Positions 8,071-20,656 of a stretch of 20,656 nucleotides of DNA are shown here, one piece after another. Both the position numbers and the translations under genes were made by a program. Positions within the stretch are counted from its first letter, which is position 1; each line of letters starts with the position of its first letter. The notes under the pieces were generated by a model that saw only the letters and a list, made by a program, of their open reading frames with translations, made no database searches and had not been told where the DNA came from. Location: contig BLXT01000981.1 of the NCBI GenBank assembly GCA_019648995.1, positions 1,341,014 to 1,361,669 of the forward strand, in the 5' to 3' direction. This DNA is from Plakobranchus ocellatus (Eukaryota > Mollusca > Gastropoda > Plakobranchidae).

Positions 8071-10860
8071 CTCAGCAAAAAGTTGGCAGTCATTGACTTG
8101 TCTTGAATTAAAGACCAAGGCTAATACTCTGAATAAAATTTCACATAAGTAGATAGATCATGGCCTTTCAACATCAGAGGAAGGTCCCATTGTCAACAGT
8201 TTAACATCTCTTAAGTTCCTTAATGATCTTATATGGATACGATAATGCCTGTGCCAGGCAAGAAAAATTGTTAAGTTTAACATGGATTACTATATAGATT
8301 GTTATAACAAGTAAAGGCAATTTATAAATGTTGAATGCATTACAAGTGTAACAAAATAAAAGAGAGCAACATTACACAACTTACACAAATACCTTATTCC
8401 TTCAGTTAAAGTAATTTGGGCTTATTTTATTTAGATTATTAGCGGAATAAGAAGTTTAATACTTAAGTATATTAAATGAATTATTATGTAGTTTTTGTCA
8501 AAGATAAAACATCATGAATTTTTTTTTTCATAAGTTATGGCATAAGAAAAAGTTGATTAGAATTTTATTCTTTGACTTAAACTTTATTCTTTGCATTTGC
8601 TTGTCTCTGGATATCCAGACTTGGCATTTTGTAATAATCTTTAGATTAAGAGTTTCTTTTTTATTCTTTCAAAAGTTTGATTTTCTCATAGAGGATACAA
8701 TGAAATGCAATAATCAAGTAATATATGATTATCCACAGCGGTAATTTTTCCTGTTTAGAAGATGGCAATTAAAAACAAAAAAAAAAGGGAATTCACTAGC
8801 AAACTTGTACAAAGTACACAATACCTCCCAATACCTAACTAATCAATTGAAGACAATTACGGAAATTTTTTTTTGCCCATGACTTCATCCCTCAAAAAAA
8901 CAAAAAAACAGCTACAGATGTTTAATGTTTGAAACCCAGGAAATGAAAACTAATTATGATGAAAGAGAAGTTTTGGGGTCAACACCAAACATTGCGCCAC
9001 AAGTTACACAATTGGAGGAAAAAGGTGATTTTTTTTCTTTTACCTACACAGTTTAAAAAAAGCAATAAGGAACTCGTCGGGCAGACTAAAAGTTTCCTGA
9101 AGAAGAAAAAACTAATTGTTAATGAGTAATATATGATGTTGAAACTTAACAAATAAAAGTGTTAAAGATTGTTAAATTATTGCAATATATGTCAAATTGT
9201 TAATAAAGCAGAAATTGTACAGATTGCATCAACACGAACATTTATATTTAAAAACGAAACTTGTGATGATCCATTTTGCCAAAATATTAACTCACACTTA
9301 CAGGAAAGGGAATACATAGGCCTAATGCGCAAATCTTACAATGACTTAGAGAATCCAATGGTGTGAGTGAAAGGACAATGAATCAACTTGTTAATGCTAA
9401 TGCCGGCAGATGACCATTCTGCAATGTGTAATATTATGCAACAGAAAAAAAAGTATATGAGCTAGAAAAAAAACAAACAAAAAAAAGCAATATATAATAC
9501 TGTAAAATAACATGGTAATAACGCTTATTGGAATTTAATAGCAGTTAAGCGGGTAACTTTACCTATAAATGTATATAATGATAAAGACTTGCCTTTTCCC
9601 TTTCATCAATACTATTGAAAAGTCAAAAAAGTTCTCTTTTATATTAGAACAAATTAAGTTCCATTACAAGTGATAATGCGTGAAATGTAACAAATAAAGG
9701 CGCCAGGTGTTAAGCAACCACCACACAACCATATTTTTTTTACAATATATCAAGAGCACATTCAAAAACATTTTGGTCAACATAATGGCAAAGAAAGTTT
9801 TAAAAACTGAAGCATCATTGAATTAAAAAAAAAAAGCAAAAACAAAAAAACAACAGAACTCCTATATCACACTATATAGACGTATTTAAACGTAATAGTT
9901 TCACCTAAGAAAACAATTCTGTTTTAGAGGAGAGGAGATATAAAAATGAAAGAAAGAGATGATGGAGACAAATCAAACAGTCAATGGGAAATGAAAACTG
10001 AATTTTTTTTGTTTGGAATGGGTCATATGAAGAAGGAGGAGAAGAAGGAGAAAAGGAAATGATGAAACCGATAATAATGATGATGATTTTAAACACTCTT
10101 TGTGCAAAATGTCAGCTTTTATGAAGGTACGGTACATAAAGTATTAAAAGCCTATGATGTTTGACTCTCAGTTTCATGGGATTTCGCTTGATTAAAAAAT
10201 TAAAGAAAAAAACCCGATATGAGAATTATTACCACAAAGTATATATGTATATGTGATTTCGATGGAGAAGTGAATGAGAAAAACACAGTTTTCTAAACCT
10301 GTTATAATACTTGTCATTTAAGGAAATCTTTCTTTAAACACACACACACATACACACACGAAGGCACGTACACAAACGAGCATCCAGGCCAATAGAAACT
10401 CATTAAGACTGACTACACTTTCGTACGTCTTTCTGCTTCAAACCACATCATAGACGAGGTAGCCTGGTACAAAACTCAGGCAAAAGCCTTACTTCTGAGC
10501 AGTGGTCGTGTAACGAAATTATTGCCATCTTCATGAAAATCATATCCCATACCTCAATAGCTTTGTAAAGAAATTTGAAAAAGTATGTGTATGAACCCTC
10601 AACCAGATAGTTATTGAAGTATATGAGCATGTAGCACAACATAAAGACAACCACCAACTGAAAATTGATTGATACAAGTGAAATAACACTATGTAACACA
10701 CAAAACGTTTCACCTTGAATAGCTTCTTCAGTTTCTATGGAATTTTTCCCACAATTAGCATTGCAGGAAGTCCAAGTGAAGTTTATCTAAGGTTTCTAAG
10801 GTTTTCTCACCATCACAACAAATGTCCAAAAATTCCACAATCAAATAGAATCTCCACCAT
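8071..10860. other. Intergenic AT-rich stretch, no recognised gene
   Basis: This interval contains only short chance open readings, many poly-A and poly-T runs, a polypurine tract of about 34 bases at 10028-10061, and a short (CA)n at 10338-10359. I see no exon, transposase, RNA gene or conserved motif. It separates the two convergent genes. Confidence 0.6.
10338..10359. repeat. (CA)n microsatellite
   Basis: ACACACACACACA, then TACACACACG, in intergenic sequence downstream of the Trk gene. Confidence 0.8.
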
Positions 10861-10882
10861 AAAAAGATCATTTTTTTTTATT
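10840..10882 (-). terminator. Probable polyadenylation site of the Trk gene
   Basis: On the minus strand AATAAA lies at 10882-10877, 231 bases past the stop codon, and is the first such hexamer downstream. It is followed by TGATCTTTTTATGGTGGAG and a GT-rich stretch (GATTGTGG, TTTGTTGTGATGG), as expected for a cleavage site near 10860. The implied 3' UTR is short, about 250 bases. Confidence 0.45.
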
Positions 10883-11112
10883 TCTTAGAACTCTTTTTGG
10901 CCATAATTGCTGATTTCAAAATTCGAGTATGACCAAAAGTACTGTCCACTCTTGTAGGTGAGAGGAAAAAAAATACTCGTTAACATTTTATACTATATAC
11001 CGAATCTGTGTTAAGTATGAAAGATTCGAGCTGAGTCAAATTATACTTTAAGTTGGATCACAATTATTGGGTCATTGAGAACTATAGCGTTCAACACAAG
11101 CAGAAGTTGCAA

Positions 11113-20534
<9,422 letters not shown>

Positions 20535-20580
20535 CTGAAACAAAAGAAAGTAAGAAGGCCCGACCAAAAAATACATTTGC

Positions 20581-20656
<76 letters not shown>
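20581..20656. repeat. (AGT)n trinucleotide microsatellite reaching the window edge
   Basis: About 25 uninterrupted AGT units starting at 20581 and continuing past the end of the window, in the intron upstream of the stalk exon. Confidence 0.98.

Noticed and set aside
9169..9366. 65-codon plus-strand reading in intergenic sequence.
   Set aside because: No family resemblance, no splice signals and no neighbouring coding exons; chance reading.
10448..10699. 83-codon minus-strand reading downstream of the Trk stop.
   Set aside because: It lies beyond the predicted polyadenylation site and has no recognisable domain; composition is typical of chance AT-rich readings.

Overview
The window is metazoan nuclear DNA. 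It is AT-rich and full of homopolymer runs, has spliced genes with GT-AG introns, and carries decayed Tc1/mariner and LINE remnants. The genes indicate a bilaterian animal. An invertebrate, possibly a mollusc, fits the divergent receptor kinase and the repeated GATCTA-type palindromes, but that placement is inference.

Two genes converge tail to tail. On the left (+ strand, positions 171-2461) are the last three coding exons of a peroxisomal SCP2-domain protein, most like the C-terminal sterol-binding domain of the multifunctional enzyme HSD17B4. It ends in a PTS1-type signal, AKM. Its 5' part lies off the left edge.

On the right (- strand, 20534 down to 11113) are the last seven coding exons of a Trk-family (neurotrophin-receptor-like) tyrosine kinase. 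These cover a charged extracellular stalk, the transmembrane segment, a juxtamembrane NPNY motif, a complete kinase domain with the Trk-type YSTDYY activation loop, and a C-terminal YLDLVG tail. All exon phases join, giving 448 residues. The ligand-binding ectodomain lies off the right edge.

The intervening region (about 2.5-10.9 kb) holds 3' UTRs and several repeats. These are a 963-bp internally deleted Tigger/pogo-type element (3479-4441, TA target duplication), a directly abutting full-length but decayed mariner element (about 4444-5652, 25-bp terminal inverted repeats), a 93-bp tandem duplication, and two degenerate minisatellites. The rest is AT-rich sequence without recognisable genes.

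The Trk introns contain a decayed LINE reverse-transcriptase tail (14748-15068), a long (TA)n array and poly-C/poly-A junctions. A (GTA)n microsatellite closes the window. I found no tRNA, rRNA, CRISPR or prokaryotic-type system, and no clearly undescribed system. The most unusual items are the abutting pair of Tc1/mariner elements and the unusual features of the Trk receptor (charged stalk exon, His in the RWxPPE motif, GTC splice donors).
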